Origin: Acidimicrobiia bacterium | GTDB taxonomy: Bacteria; Actinomycetota; Acidimicrobiia; Spongiisociales; ZC4RG35 | DNA length: 42,930 nucleotides | Direction: 5' to 3' | Assembly (NCBI GenBank): GCA_025922945.1 | Contig: JAICGW010000010.1 | Location: 1 to 42,930, forward strand | Part shown: piece by piece, positions 33,309-41,118 of the stretch | Layout: the number at the start of each line of letters is the position of its first letter | How positions within the stretch are numbered: position 1 is the first letter of the stretch | Position numbers and translations under genes: made by a program | Notes under the pieces: model-generated | What the model was told of the DNA's origin: nothing | What the model saw: only the letters and a program-made list of their open reading frames with translations | Database searches by the model: none

Positions 33309-33314
33309 AGACTA
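33309..33314 (-). promoter_or_regulatory. -10 element TAGTCT of acyl-CoA dehydrogenase gene
   Basis: TAGTCT on the minus strand lies 7 nt before GTG 33301 and just after the two hairpins, so the gene probably starts a new transcript. Confidence 0.5.
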
Positions 33315-33330
33315 AATCGTTCTGCGGGCT

Positions 33331-33355
33331 GCAACCGTTGTCCAGCAACGGTTGC
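33331..33355 (-). terminator. Perfect 10-bp stem, 5-nt loop hairpin
   Basis: GCAACCGTTG and CAACGGTTGC are exact inverted repeats around TCCAG. It lies after the SDR stop and before the acyl-CoA dehydrogenase promoter, so a U-tract-less terminator is the simplest reading; an operator or attenuator is possible. Confidence 0.5.
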
Positions 33356-33368
33356 GACCCTGGGTCGC
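33354..33368 (-). repeat. Second inverted repeat next to the hairpin
   Basis: GCGACCC and GGGTCGC are exact inverted repeats with a 1-nt centre. It shares two bases (GC) with the neighbouring hairpin and begins 3 bp after the SDR stop codon. As RNA it would fold with a 6-bp stem and a 3-nt loop. Confidence 0.55.
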
Positions 33369-33371
33369 GTC

Positions 33372-34286
33372 TCAGCCGTCGGATAGGTGGCGGCCGATGA
33401 TCATGATTTCCTCGTTGGCCGAAAGCGGGATCTCGTAGCTGGAGATGTCGCGGATCTCGTCGAGGTGAGCAGCCACTTCCTCCACCGTGGGGACCATCTT
33501 GGGGCCGGCGAACCATCCGGCGTTGGTGCCGATGAAGATACGTCCGTAGCGCCCACCCCCGGCGGTGAAGATCTCGTGGGTGAACTCATTCGCCTCCGAA
33601 CAGAGATACACCACGATCGGCATCACCTGTTCGGGAGCGACTAACTCGGTCATCGGACCCAGCAACTGTTCTGTCATCCGCGTCCGAGCCACAGGTGCGA
33701 TCACGTTCGAGAGAATCCCATACTTCGCTCCCTCGATGGCGATGACGTTCGAGAGCCCCACTAGGCCCGCCTTAGCCGCTCCGTAGTTGCTCTGACCGAA
33801 GTTGCCGAAGATGCCCGCGTTTGAGGAGGTGAACACGAAACGACCGTATTGCGCCTCCTTCATCGCCCGGAAGGCCGGCAGCGAAACGTGGAAGGCGCCC
33901 AGCAAGTGGGTGTCGATTACTCCACTGAGTTCCTCGAGACCAAGGTTGGCGAAGCTCCGATCACGGAGGATGCCGGCATTGTTGATCACGATGTCGACCG
34001 ACCCGAACGTCTCGAGGGCGGCCGAGATGATCGCCTCGCCGCCTTGGGGCGTGCTGACGCTGTCATAGCTCGCCACCGCCTCGCCCCCGTCGGCGACGAT
34101 CTCGCCCACCACTGCATCGGCGGCGTTGGTTCCCTTCCCGGTTCCGTCCACGGCACCGCCGAGATCATTGACCACAACTTTCGCTCCCCGGCGGGCGAGT
34201 TCCCGGGCATAGCTCTGGCCAAGACCGCCACCGGCCCCGGTGACAACGGCTACCCGGCCATCGAAGGTGATCTTTTCGCCGCTCAC
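33372..34286 (-). CDS. Short-chain dehydrogenase/reductase, HSD17B4-like
   Basis: The 304-residue SDR has the cofactor motif VTGAGGGLGQSYARELA, NNAG (VINNAGILRDRSF), the catalytic Ser in FVFTSSNAGIFG and the YGAAK motif (SNYGAAKAGLVGL). The sequence VVVNDLGGAVDGTGKG is characteristic of the dehydrogenase domain of peroxisomal multifunctional enzyme type 2 (HSD17B4), here without the hydratase and SCP2 domains. It should oxidise 3-hydroxyacyl-CoA, in line with the acyl-CoA dehydrogenase, racemase and ligase genes around it. GTG 34286 follows the protease stop by 13 bp. Confidence 0.93.
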   Translation of the reverse strand: MSGEKITFDGRVAVVTGAGGGLGQSYARELARRGAKVVVNDLGGAVDGTGKGTNAADAVVGEIVADGGEAVASYDSVSTPQGGEAIISAALETFGSVDIVINNAGILRDRSFANLGLEELSGVIDTHLLGAFHVSLPAFRAMKEAQYGRFVFTSSNAGIFGNFGQSNYGAAKAGLVGLSNVIAIEGAKYGILSNVIAPVARTRMTEQLLGPMTELVAPEQVMPIVVYLCSEANEFTHEIFTAGGGRYGRIFIGTNAGWFAGPKMVPTVEEVAAHLDEIRDISSYEIPLSANEEIMIIGRHLSDG

Positions 34287-34299
34287 GGGTTGGAAGGAG

Positions 34300-35994
34300 T
34301 CACTGCAGGGCCCTCGTCAAGAAGGTCGCCATCTGGTCGCGGCGCACCGCATCAAAGGGGCAATAGCGGGCGGGGCTGGCACTGCACCCAGTTGTCACCC
34401 CGGCCTCCCTGATCGCCTCGACGGCCGGTGCATACCACTCGGTAGCCGGCACGTCCGAAAAGAACGTGCTGCCCAGACCGACCGGCAGCCCGAAGGCGCG
34501 GGCAAGAAACACCGCCATCTCGGCTCGGCTCACTGCCAGGTTGGGCCCATAGTTGCCATCGCCCAAGCCGGAGGTGATCTGGAGGGCAGCAAGAGCCTCC
34601 ACGTAGGGGGCATACCAGGCACCGGCGGGTACATCGTTGAAGGTGCCGGAGAAGGATGATGCCGGTGGCTCTCCGATCGTGGCCAAGAGGAAGGCCGCCA
34701 TCTCGGCCCGGGTAACCCCATTCCCGGGACAGAAGCGGTCGACCGTAGGGGGATTACAGCCGCGAGTGATACCTCGGTCGGCGATGAACTCGATGTTCGG
34801 CTCGTGGGGGTTGCCGTCGTCGTCGATAAAGCGCTCGGCCACGCTGGCACCGGTCAACGTCACAACGAATCCGTCTCCCGTTCGGGCGGCGACGTCCACA
34901 GTGACATTGCGGATCGAGAAGCTCGAGCCGACCTCGTGCACATGGGCCGTTCCGGCTGGATCGTTGATCGCCGGAACCTGCATCGTCCGTCGGTCGGGGC
35001 CGACGCATTGGCCTCCGATCTGGAATCCGCATCCGGCAGGACTCTGATCGATCCGGTAGACCTCCACCCCTTCGGCGGGAAGGCCCGCGTCGGCACCCGA
35101 TCGAAGGCGAACGCCGATCGTCTCGAAGACACCGCGCGCTTCAGTCGGCAAAACGATGAGCTGCAAACCGGCGTTGGCCCGGAGCGTGTACGAGAACGAA
35201 CCTCCGCGGTGAAAGATCAACTCGGTGGGATCGAGCCAGCCGCTGGCATATCGATTGACCCCAATCGTCCCGATGTCGAGAGACTCGCGGTCGCCGCCAC
35301 TCATCACGTCCATCGGGTTGTCGTACTCGTAGACAATGTTGCCCTCGAAGTCGACCAACCCCCCGAACGAATGCGGCCAGAAAATTGCATGGCCGATCTC
35401 GTGGGCGACGGTGCGAAGAGCGGGAGCGACGCCTCCCACCGTCGCCGAGGTCGATCCCCCGACTACGGCCAGGCGAGCATTTTGGGGATAAGTGCCCGCG
35501 CAGAAGCCGCCGGGAAAGCAAGGCACCCCTCCGGTGGCATAGCCGCCCGTGTAGTCGGCATCGACCACGATGATCGCCCCCTCCGAGCCGCCGGCAGTTC
35601 CATTGCGGACCAGTGACTCGCATTCGCTCTGGAAGCGAAACGGCTGATCGGGCCAGTTCGACGGTTGCGATGCCACCACGCGTCCGGCGGCTACAAATCG
35701 GGGTGAGTAGGCGCCGCCAGAGATAGCCTCGAAGTAGGGCCGGACCGAGGAGTCGAAGAGCGCGGCCGCGGCCGCCGCGGTCACCGCCACCGTGCCGTCA
35801 GGGACGTCACAGACCCACACCTCCCAGTTGTCGGCCCCGCTCGAGTAGGTACGGGTCTCGTCCCGGTAGGCGATGAGGTCGATGGGATCCGATTGATAGG
35901 GATCGGTGGTCTGGGCGCGGGCCGGCGATGCGATGACAAAGCAGGCGAGAAGGCTCGCGGCTATTCGAATGTTTCGAGTCGATGCTGTCCGCAT
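34300..35994 (-). CDS. Secreted metzincin-like metalloprotease with C-terminal SLH repeats
   Basis: The 564-residue product has a signal peptide (IRIAASLLACFVIASPARA), a catalytic region and three S-layer-homology repeats at about residues 400-564 (for example GVTRAEMAAFLLATIG and FNDVPAGAWYAPYVEALA). The zinc motif is H198-E199-x2-H202-x5-H208 (VAHEIGHAIFWPH), the metzincin spacing but with Phe in place of the usual Gly, followed by a possible Met-turn (NPMDVMSGG). The middle region is beta-rich. It probably binds the cell surface through the SLH repeats and cleaves external protein. ATG 35994 gives the signal peptide and has a strong AAAGGGGGG sequence 3 nt upstream. Confidence 0.87.
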   Translation of the reverse strand: MRTASTRNIRIAASLLACFVIASPARAQTTDPYQSDPIDLIAYRDETRTYSSGADNWEVWVCDVPDGTVAVTAAAAAALFDSSVRPYFEAISGGAYSPRFVAAGRVVASQPSNWPDQPFRFQSECESLVRNGTAGGSEGAIIVVDADYTGGYATGGVPCFPGGFCAGTYPQNARLAVVGGSTSATVGGVAPALRTVAHEIGHAIFWPHSFGGLVDFEGNIVYEYDNPMDVMSGGDRESLDIGTIGVNRYASGWLDPTELIFHRGGSFSYTLRANAGLQLIVLPTEARGVFETIGVRLRSGADAGLPAEGVEVYRIDQSPAGCGFQIGGQCVGPDRRTMQVPAINDPAGTAHVHEVGSSFSIRNVTVDVAARTGDGFVVTLTGASVAERFIDDDGNPHEPNIEFIADRGITRGCNPPTVDRFCPGNGVTRAEMAAFLLATIGEPPASSFSGTFNDVPAGAWYAPYVEALAALQITSGLGDGNYGPNLAVSRAEMAVFLARAFGLPVGLGSTFFSDVPATEWYAPAVEAIREAGVTTGCSASPARYCPFDAVRRDQMATFLTRALQ

Positions 35995-35997
35995 CGG

Positions 35998-36006
35998 CCC
36001 CCCTTT
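35998..36006 (-). promoter_or_regulatory. G-rich ribosome binding site before the SLH protease
   Basis: AAAGGGGGG on the minus strand lies only 3 nt from ATG 35994 and overlaps the TAA stop of the acyl-CoA ligase gene. It marks a leadered gene, unlike the many leaderless starts in this window. Confidence 0.5.
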
Positions 36007-37849
36007 AGGAGTACATCTCCTCGATGTCGCTCCGGTACTTGTCGAGAACGACATTGCGCTTGAGCTTCAGCGAGGGCGTGATCTCGCCGGTGTCGGGCGA
36101 CCAGATGTCCCCCACGATGGTGAACTTCTTCACCTGCTCCACCCTGGCCACCTCCTGGTTGGCCGAATCCATCGCCGCCTGCATCTCGGCCTGTACTTCC
36201 GGCAACCGGCTGAATGAGGCCAGGTCGGTGAAAGTGATGTCGTTTTTCGCCGCCCACAGCGGCGCCTCTTCGGGATCGAGAGCAATGATCATCGAGAGAT
36301 AGGGCTTGCTGTCGCCAACCATGCAGGCCTGCGAGACGAGAGCATGGTTCTTGATCGCCGTCTCCAGCTTGGCGGGGGCGATGTTCTTACCGGCGGCATT
36401 GATGATGATGTCCTTCTTCCGCCCGACGATATAGAGATAGCCATCGTCATCGAAGCGCCCCAGATCTCCGGAGTGAAGAAACCCATCGGAGTCAAAGGTT
36501 TCCGCCGTCTCTTCGGGCATCTTGTAATAGCCGCCGGTGACGACCCCTCCCCGCATCAAGATCTCGCCATCATCGGCCAGGACGATCTCGACTCCGGGAA
36601 TCGGACGTCCCACGCTGCCAATCCTCTCCTGGCCGGCGACATTGCTCGTGGCCGGACCGGTCGACTCGCTCATGCCATAGAGCTCGAACAAGGGAACCCC
36701 GATCCCGCGGAAGAAGTAGATGAGGTCGGGTGAGATCGGAGCGGCGGCGGTGATAGCAACCTCGAGGGCGTCCATGCCAAGGCCATGGCGGACCTTCGAG
36801 TAGATCAAGCGCTCGAAGAGCACGTGCTTCAACCGATCGAGGAATCCGATCGACTTTCCGCTTTGAACTCTCCGCACCATCTCGGCGCCATGGGCGGCCG
36901 CACTACGAATCAATTTCTCGCGCCGCGGATCCTCGGCGAAGCGGGCTTGAAGACGATTGTGGAACTTCTCCCAGACTCGAGGCACGGCGACAAAGATCGT
37001 GGGCCGGGCCTTTTGGACGTACTCGAGGACCATGCCGATGTCGGGGCAGTACCACACCTCTCCAGCCAGATATACCCCGAGGTAATGGGTCGACATCCGC
37101 TCGGCGATATGGGCGAGCGGAAGGTAGGAGACCATGCGCGGGTTCTCGCCGGGATCGACCGCCCGACGTAGGCATTCTGCGGTCCAGACGATGTTGCGAT
37201 GGCTGATCATCACCCCTTTGGGGACACCGGTGGTGCCCGAGGTGTAAATCAGGGTGGCGAGATCATCGGGGCGAGCCGCGCCCGCCGAGCGCGTCACCAG
37301 CTCAGGGTCGGCCGCCAATGCGCTCCTCCCCTTTTCGAGCAAGTCCTCCCAGGAAAGCACCCACTCCGTGGTGTCGTAGTTCTCTGCTCCCTCCAACAAG
37401 ACCACGTACTGGAGGGCGGGAAGATCTGTCCGAATTGCCTCCCACCTCTTCATAAAGGTGAGGTCTTCGAGGACCGCCACTTTGGCCTCGCAGTTGGCGG
37501 CGACGTATTTGATCTGGTTCTGGGCCAGGGTGGAGTAGATGGTCACTCCGGCGGCACCGGCGTGGATGGCAGCAAGATCGGCAATGACGTGCTCGGGGCG
37601 GTTGCCGGCCATGATGGCGACAAAGTCGTCGGGCTTGATCCCGAGGGACAGCAAACCGGCCGCCGCCTCATGCACCACGCTCCGGTATTGCTTCCAGGTC
37701 AGGTGGCGCCAGAGATCGCCTTCTTTCCAATGGATGGCCGCCTTGTCGCCATCTTTCTCCGCGTTGCGGTCGAAGAGGGTGATAAGAGTCTTTCCCTCGA
37801 CTGCGGCGTCGATCGCGGCAGCTTCGGCAGCGGTATTATTCGGACCCAT
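36005..37849 (-). CDS. AMP-dependent acyl-CoA synthetase (FAA1-like long-chain type)
   Basis: The 614-residue enzyme activates fatty or other carboxylic acids to CoA thioesters through an acyl-adenylate. Motifs are complete: P-loop LIYTSGTTGVPKGVMISHRN, ELYGMSESTGPATSN, GWxxTGD-equivalent GFLHSGDLGRFDDDGYL and the hinge GRKKDIIINAAGKNIAP. The helical insertion (RLKHVLFERLIYSKVRHGLG) is typical of the long-chain FAA1 group. ATG 37849 overlaps the racemase stop (TGATG) and is translationally coupled to it; the track start at 38185 lies within that gene. It feeds the acyl-CoA dehydrogenase and SDR encoded downstream. Confidence 0.95.
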   Translation of the reverse strand: MGPNNTAAEAAAIDAAVEGKTLITLFDRNAEKDGDKAAIHWKEGDLWRHLTWKQYRSVVHEAAAGLLSLGIKPDDFVAIMAGNRPEHVIADLAAIHAGAAGVTIYSTLAQNQIKYVAANCEAKVAVLEDLTFMKRWEAIRTDLPALQYVVLLEGAENYDTTEWVLSWEDLLEKGRSALAADPELVTRSAGAARPDDLATLIYTSGTTGVPKGVMISHRNIVWTAECLRRAVDPGENPRMVSYLPLAHIAERMSTHYLGVYLAGEVWYCPDIGMVLEYVQKARPTIFVAVPRVWEKFHNRLQARFAEDPRREKLIRSAAAHGAEMVRRVQSGKSIGFLDRLKHVLFERLIYSKVRHGLGMDALEVAITAAAPISPDLIYFFRGIGVPLFELYGMSESTGPATSNVAGQERIGSVGRPIPGVEIVLADDGEILMRGGVVTGGYYKMPEETAETFDSDGFLHSGDLGRFDDDGYLYIVGRKKDIIINAAGKNIAPAKLETAIKNHALVSQACMVGDSKPYLSMIIALDPEEAPLWAAKNDITFTDLASFSRLPEVQAEMQAAMDSANQEVARVEQVKKFTIVGDIWSPDTGEITPSLKLKRNVVLDKYRSDIEEMYS

Positions 37850-38997
37850 CACTCCTCCGTGGCGACTCGATGCCGGAGGAGCATACCGATGGAGGCCTCG
37901 TCGTAGCCAAGTTCGGCGAGAACCTGGCGGGTGTGGGATCCGGCATTGGAGGGCGGCCGAGGTCGATCGAGCGGCGTATGAGAGAAGCCCGGGGCCGGCG
38001 CCGCCTGCAGGAGCCCATCCACCTCGATCATCACCCCCCGGCTCTGGAGATGGGGATCGGAGGCAGCTTCCGACCACCGCCGCACCGGGCTCAGGCACGC
38101 ATCGGTCGAGGCGAATAGCTGTTCCCAGTGCTCCATGGTCTCGGACACGACCACGTCGCCGATGGCTTTGGTGAGAAGAGGCCACCCGCTGCGGTCGTAC
38201 TGGGGTGGTAGGGCGGCCTCGTCGAGACCGAGCCCCTTCAATAGCTCGCTAAAGAATTGGGGCTCAAGGGCGCCGATAGCGACTTCGCGACCGTCGGCGG
38301 TGGGATAGGCCCTATAGAAGGGAGCGCCTCCGTCGAGCAAATTTTCCTCGCGCCGTTCGTTCCAGGTCTCGCTGGCGATGGCGCCGTGGATCAAAGAAGC
38401 CAGAAGCGCCACGCCATCGACCATCGCCGCATCGACCACCTGGCCGGGCAGCCCCCGTTGAGCGGCCGTCAAGGCGCTGAGGACTCCCACCAGGAGCAGC
38501 ATCGCTCCCCCGCCGTAGTCTCCGATCAGGTTGAGGGGTGGGACGGAATGTGCTTTGGGGCCGATCGCTCCCAGCACTCCGGTGAGCGAGAGATAGTTGA
38601 GATCGTGACCGGCGGTCGAGGACCGCGGGCCGCTCTGCCCCCAGCCGGTCATCCGACCGTAGACCAGACCCGGGTTTCGTTCCAGGCATGGACCAGGGCC
38701 CAATCCGAGCTTCTCCATCACCCCCGGTCGATATCCCTCGATCAGGATTTGAGCTCTCTCAATCGCCCGCAGCGCCACCTCCACGGCACCGGGTTGTTTG
38801 AGGTCGAGGGCGATGCTCCGCCGGCTGCGCTTGGTCGGATCACGGGGGAAAAACCGGTCTAGTGGGGACGAGGCGACCCGATCGATCCGGATCACGTCGG
38901 CTCCGAGATCGGCCAGCACCATTCCCGCCCATGGCACCGGACCGATCCCGGCCATTTCCACCACTCGCACGCCTTGCAACGGACCCACGAGTTTCAT
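37849..38997 (-). CDS. Alpha-methylacyl-CoA racemase (CoA-transferase family III)
   Basis: The 382-residue product belongs to CoA-transferase family III and matches the racemase branch: GVRVVEMAGIGPVPWAGMVLADLGADVIRIDR, the FDLKQPG-like ALDLKQPGAVEVAL, the catalytic His in AGHDLNYLSL and the Asp in NLIGDYGGGAMLL. It flips (2R)- and (2S)-2-methylacyl-CoA so that branched chains or sterol side chains can enter beta-oxidation. The ATG at 38997 lies inside one arm of an 11-bp inverted repeat and is divergent from the SIMPL gene. The longer track start (39048) lies in that gene. It is the first gene of the lipid operon. Confidence 0.94.
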   Translation of the reverse strand: MKLVGPLQGVRVVEMAGIGPVPWAGMVLADLGADVIRIDRVASSPLDRFFPRDPTKRSRRSIALDLKQPGAVEVALRAIERAQILIEGYRPGVMEKLGLGPGPCLERNPGLVYGRMTGWGQSGPRSSTAGHDLNYLSLTGVLGAIGPKAHSVPPLNLIGDYGGGAMLLLVGVLSALTAAQRGLPGQVVDAAMVDGVALLASLIHGAIASETWNERREENLLDGGAPFYRAYPTADGREVAIGALEPQFFSELLKGLGLDEAALPPQYDRSGWPLLTKAIGDVVVSETMEHWEQLFASTDACLSPVRRWSEAASDPHLQSRGVMIEVDGLLQAAPAPGFSHTPLDRPRPPSNAGSHTRQVLAELGYDEASIGMLLRHRVATEE

Positions 38998-39018
38998 TCT
39001 TCTACGTAAGAATGAAAC
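38991..39018. repeat. 11-bp inverted repeat across a divergent start region
   Basis: The arms GTTTCATTCTT and AAGAATGAAAC are perfect complements around CTACGT. One arm contains the racemase start codon and the other ends 1 bp before the SIMPL ATG. It is AT-rich compared with its surroundings and is a candidate dyad operator or hairpin controlling both genes. Confidence 0.75.
39008..39013 (+). promoter_or_regulatory. Possible -10 element AAGAAT of SIMPL-malQ-tam operon
   Basis: AAGAAT lies 6 nt before ATG 39020. It keeps the A and T of a -10 box but not its first T. It overlaps the right arm of the inverted repeat. Confidence 0.3.
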
Positions 39019-39019
39019 G

Positions 39020-39628
39020 ATGAAGAGCGGGATCACTGTTACCGCCACGGGTCAGGCATTTGTCACGCCCGACCAGGCGATCGTCAATTTGTCCGCGAGT
39101 GCAGTGCGCGCCGATGCTGCCGACGCCATGACTGAGGTATCCCGTCGAATCCAGGCGCTTCTGGGCGGTTTGCGCCAGGCCGGCATCGAGGAAGGCAACG
39201 TGCAGACGAGCGACCTCAGCCTTTGGCCGGAGACCGATCGCAACGGTGCGCCCCTCGGCTATCGGGCTCGAAATGGGGTGCGGATCACCCTCACCGACGT
39301 TTCGAGAGTCGGAGAAATAGTCGCCTCCGGGCTGGCGGCCCTTGGCGAGGGAGCGGAGATGAGCGGGGTGAGCTTTGGTCGACGCGACATCGACGCGGCC
39401 GAGGCAGTGGCCAGGTCCGCCGCCTGGAAAAGGGCCGTCAGCACAGCCTCTCAGCTCGCCGACCAAGCCGGCCTCACGCTCGGGCGGCCGCTTTCGATCG
39501 AGGAATCCAATCCGATGGGACCACCTCGGCCACTGGCTCGTATGGCGATGGCCGAGGCAGTACCGATCGAATCGGGGAGCTTTACCGTCACGGTCGCTCT
39601 CACCGTGCGCTTCGCCATTGTCGGGTGA
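39020..39628 (+). CDS. SIMPL domain-containing protein (DUF541)
   Basis: The 202-residue protein has the SIMPL/DUF541 fold: GITVTATGQAFVTPDQAIVNLSASA, SRRIQALLGGLRQAGIEEGNVQTSDLSLWPETD, YRARNGVRITLTDVSRVGEIVASGLAAL and a C-terminal FTVTVALTVRFAI strand. Bacterial members are mostly periplasmic and stress-related, but no signal peptide is visible here, so this one is probably cytoplasmic. Its role is unknown. ATG 39020 is the only start downstream of the inverted repeat; the upstream ATG at 39012 opens a 3-codon ORF (MKR) whose TGA overlaps it. Its own TGA overlaps the malQ ATG. Confidence 0.92.
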   Translation: MKSGITVTATGQAFVTPDQAIVNLSASAVRADAADAMTEVSRRIQALLGGLRQAGIEEGNVQTSDLSLWPETDRNGAPLGYRARNGVRITLTDVSRVGEIVASGLAALGEGAEMSGVSFGRRDIDAAEAVARSAAWKRAVSTASQLADQAGLTLGRPLSIEESNPMGPPRPLARMAMAEAVPIESGSFTVTVALTVRFAIVG

Positions 39629-41118
39629 TGGGCCGCCACAGCGGCGTCCTGGCCCACGTCAGTTCGCTCCCCACAACCGAGGGAATCGGAACCATCGGCG
39701 AGGCCGGGCGCCAATTCGTTCGCTCCCTAGCTGACGCGGGTCAGCGGTACTGGCAGATGCTGCCGGTGGGACCAACTGGTTATCAGGACTCGCCCTATCA
39801 GTCCCCATCGACCCATGCCGGCAACCCACTTCTGATCGATCTCGATGACCTCGTCGCCGACGGTTGGCTGCGATCGAGCGAAGTTGAACCTCTCGCTGAG
39901 CTCTCGCGTGGCCGGGTCGACTTTGGAGCACTGATTCCGCGCAAAAGGCAATTACTCACTACCGCCGCCACCCGCTTCCTGCGATCTGACGGCGGTCGTG
40001 GGTACGACGCCTTTCGTCAGACCCAGTGGCTTGACGAATTCGCCATCTTCTCGGCTCTCAAGACCAGCTTCGACCAGCGACCCTGGGTCGAGTGGCCGCC
40101 GGAACTGGCAATGCGCGACGCGGCGGCCGTGCGGGACGCCAGCCAGCGGCTCGCGGAGTCAATCGAAGTCGAGCGCGCCATTCAGTTCTTCTTCCATCGC
40201 CAGTGGGATGCCCTTCATGCGTTTGCTCGGCGGCGGGGTATCGAGATGATCGGAGACCTGCCGATCTTCGTCGCCCATGACTCGGCTGATGTTTGGTCGC
40301 GCCCGGACCTCTTCTACCTCGGAGAAGACGGTCGCCCGTTCATCGTCGCCGGCGTACCCCCTGATTACTTCTCGAGTACCGGGCAACGATGGGGCAACCC
40401 GCTATACCGCTGGGACCGCCATCGGGCGGAGGGCTACCGATGGTGGGCCGAGCGGCTCGGCGGGGCGTTCGCTCGTTTCGATCTCGTCCGCATCGACCAC
40501 TTCCGGGGCTTTGTCGCCTATTGGGAGATCCCGGCGTCGGAGCCAACCGCTGTCAAGGGCCGTTGGGTGGAAGGACCGGGCGCCGACCTCTTCAATCGGA
40601 TCAGAGCCATGGGCGAACTCCCGATCATCGCCGAGGATCTGGGGATCATCACTCCCGAGGTCACCGCCTTACGACGACAGTTCGGGTTTCCGGGGATGAG
40701 GGTCGCGCAGTTTGGTTTCGACGTCGAAGCCGATACGTCGCTCCATCACCCGCACAACTATCCCCTCGATGTCGTCGCCTATACGGGGACCCACGACAAC
40801 GACACCACCGTCGGATGGTTCTGGGGCGACAATCATCGCCACGACCGTCGTCGTCTCAACCGCAATCGCCGCCGGTTGTTGCAAACCACCGGCACTCGAG
40901 GCGAGGAGATCAACTGGGAGATGATCGATCTGGTCTTCGAGTCGAATGCGTCGGCCGCCATCATCCCGATCCAAGACGTGCTCGGCTTGGGCTCGGAAGC
41001 CCGAATGAATACTCCTGGCACCGAGATAGGCAACTGGACTTGGCGCATGTCGGAACCAATTCCCCCCCGTCTGCTCGAACGGCTGGCGAAGGCCACCGAA
41101 AAGAGTTACCGCAGATGA
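39628..41118 (+). CDS. malQ: 4-alpha-glucanotransferase
   Basis: MalQ (GH77) transfers glucan segments between malto-oligosaccharides. The 496-residue product has the whole family set: RHSGVLAHVSSLPTTEGIGTIG near the start, QMLPVGPTGYQDSPYQSPS, EMIGDLPIFVAHDSADVW, GVPPDYFSSTGQRWGNPLY, the nucleophile region RIDHFRGFVAYWEIP, the acid/base region IIAEDLGIITPEVT and GTHDNDTTVGW. Length fits the short bacterial type. ATG 39628 overlaps the SIMPL stop (TGATG) and its TGA overlaps the tam ATG (ATGA, 41115-41118). The track start at 39223 lies inside the SIMPL gene and should be ignored. Confidence 0.97.
   Translation: MGRHSGVLAHVSSLPTTEGIGTIGEAGRQFVRSLADAGQRYWQMLPVGPTGYQDSPYQSPSTHAGNPLLIDLDDLVADGWLRSSEVEPLAELSRGRVDFGALIPRKRQLLTTAATRFLRSDGGRGYDAFRQTQWLDEFAIFSALKTSFDQRPWVEWPPELAMRDAAAVRDASQRLAESIEVERAIQFFFHRQWDALHAFARRRGIEMIGDLPIFVAHDSADVWSRPDLFYLGEDGRPFIVAGVPPDYFSSTGQRWGNPLYRWDRHRAEGYRWWAERLGGAFARFDLVRIDHFRGFVAYWEIPASEPTAVKGRWVEGPGADLFNRIRAMGELPIIAEDLGIITPEVTALRRQFGFPGMRVAQFGFDVEADTSLHHPHNYPLDVVAYTGTHDNDTTVGWFWGDNHRHDRRRLNRNRRRLLQTTGTRGEEINWEMIDLVFESNASAAIIPIQDVLGLGSEARMNTPGTEIGNWTWRMSEPIPPRLLERLAKATEKSYRR

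Noticed and set aside
33302-33334. TTG 33334 as the acyl-CoA dehydrogenase start
   Set aside because: The TTG lies in a hairpin arm with no ribosome site. GTG 33301 has TAGTCT 7 nt upstream and fits the family length.
40389-41114. 242-residue N-terminal extension of tam in the ORF track
   Set aside because: It lies within malQ in another frame. ATG 41115 gives the standard Tam start and an ATGA overlap.
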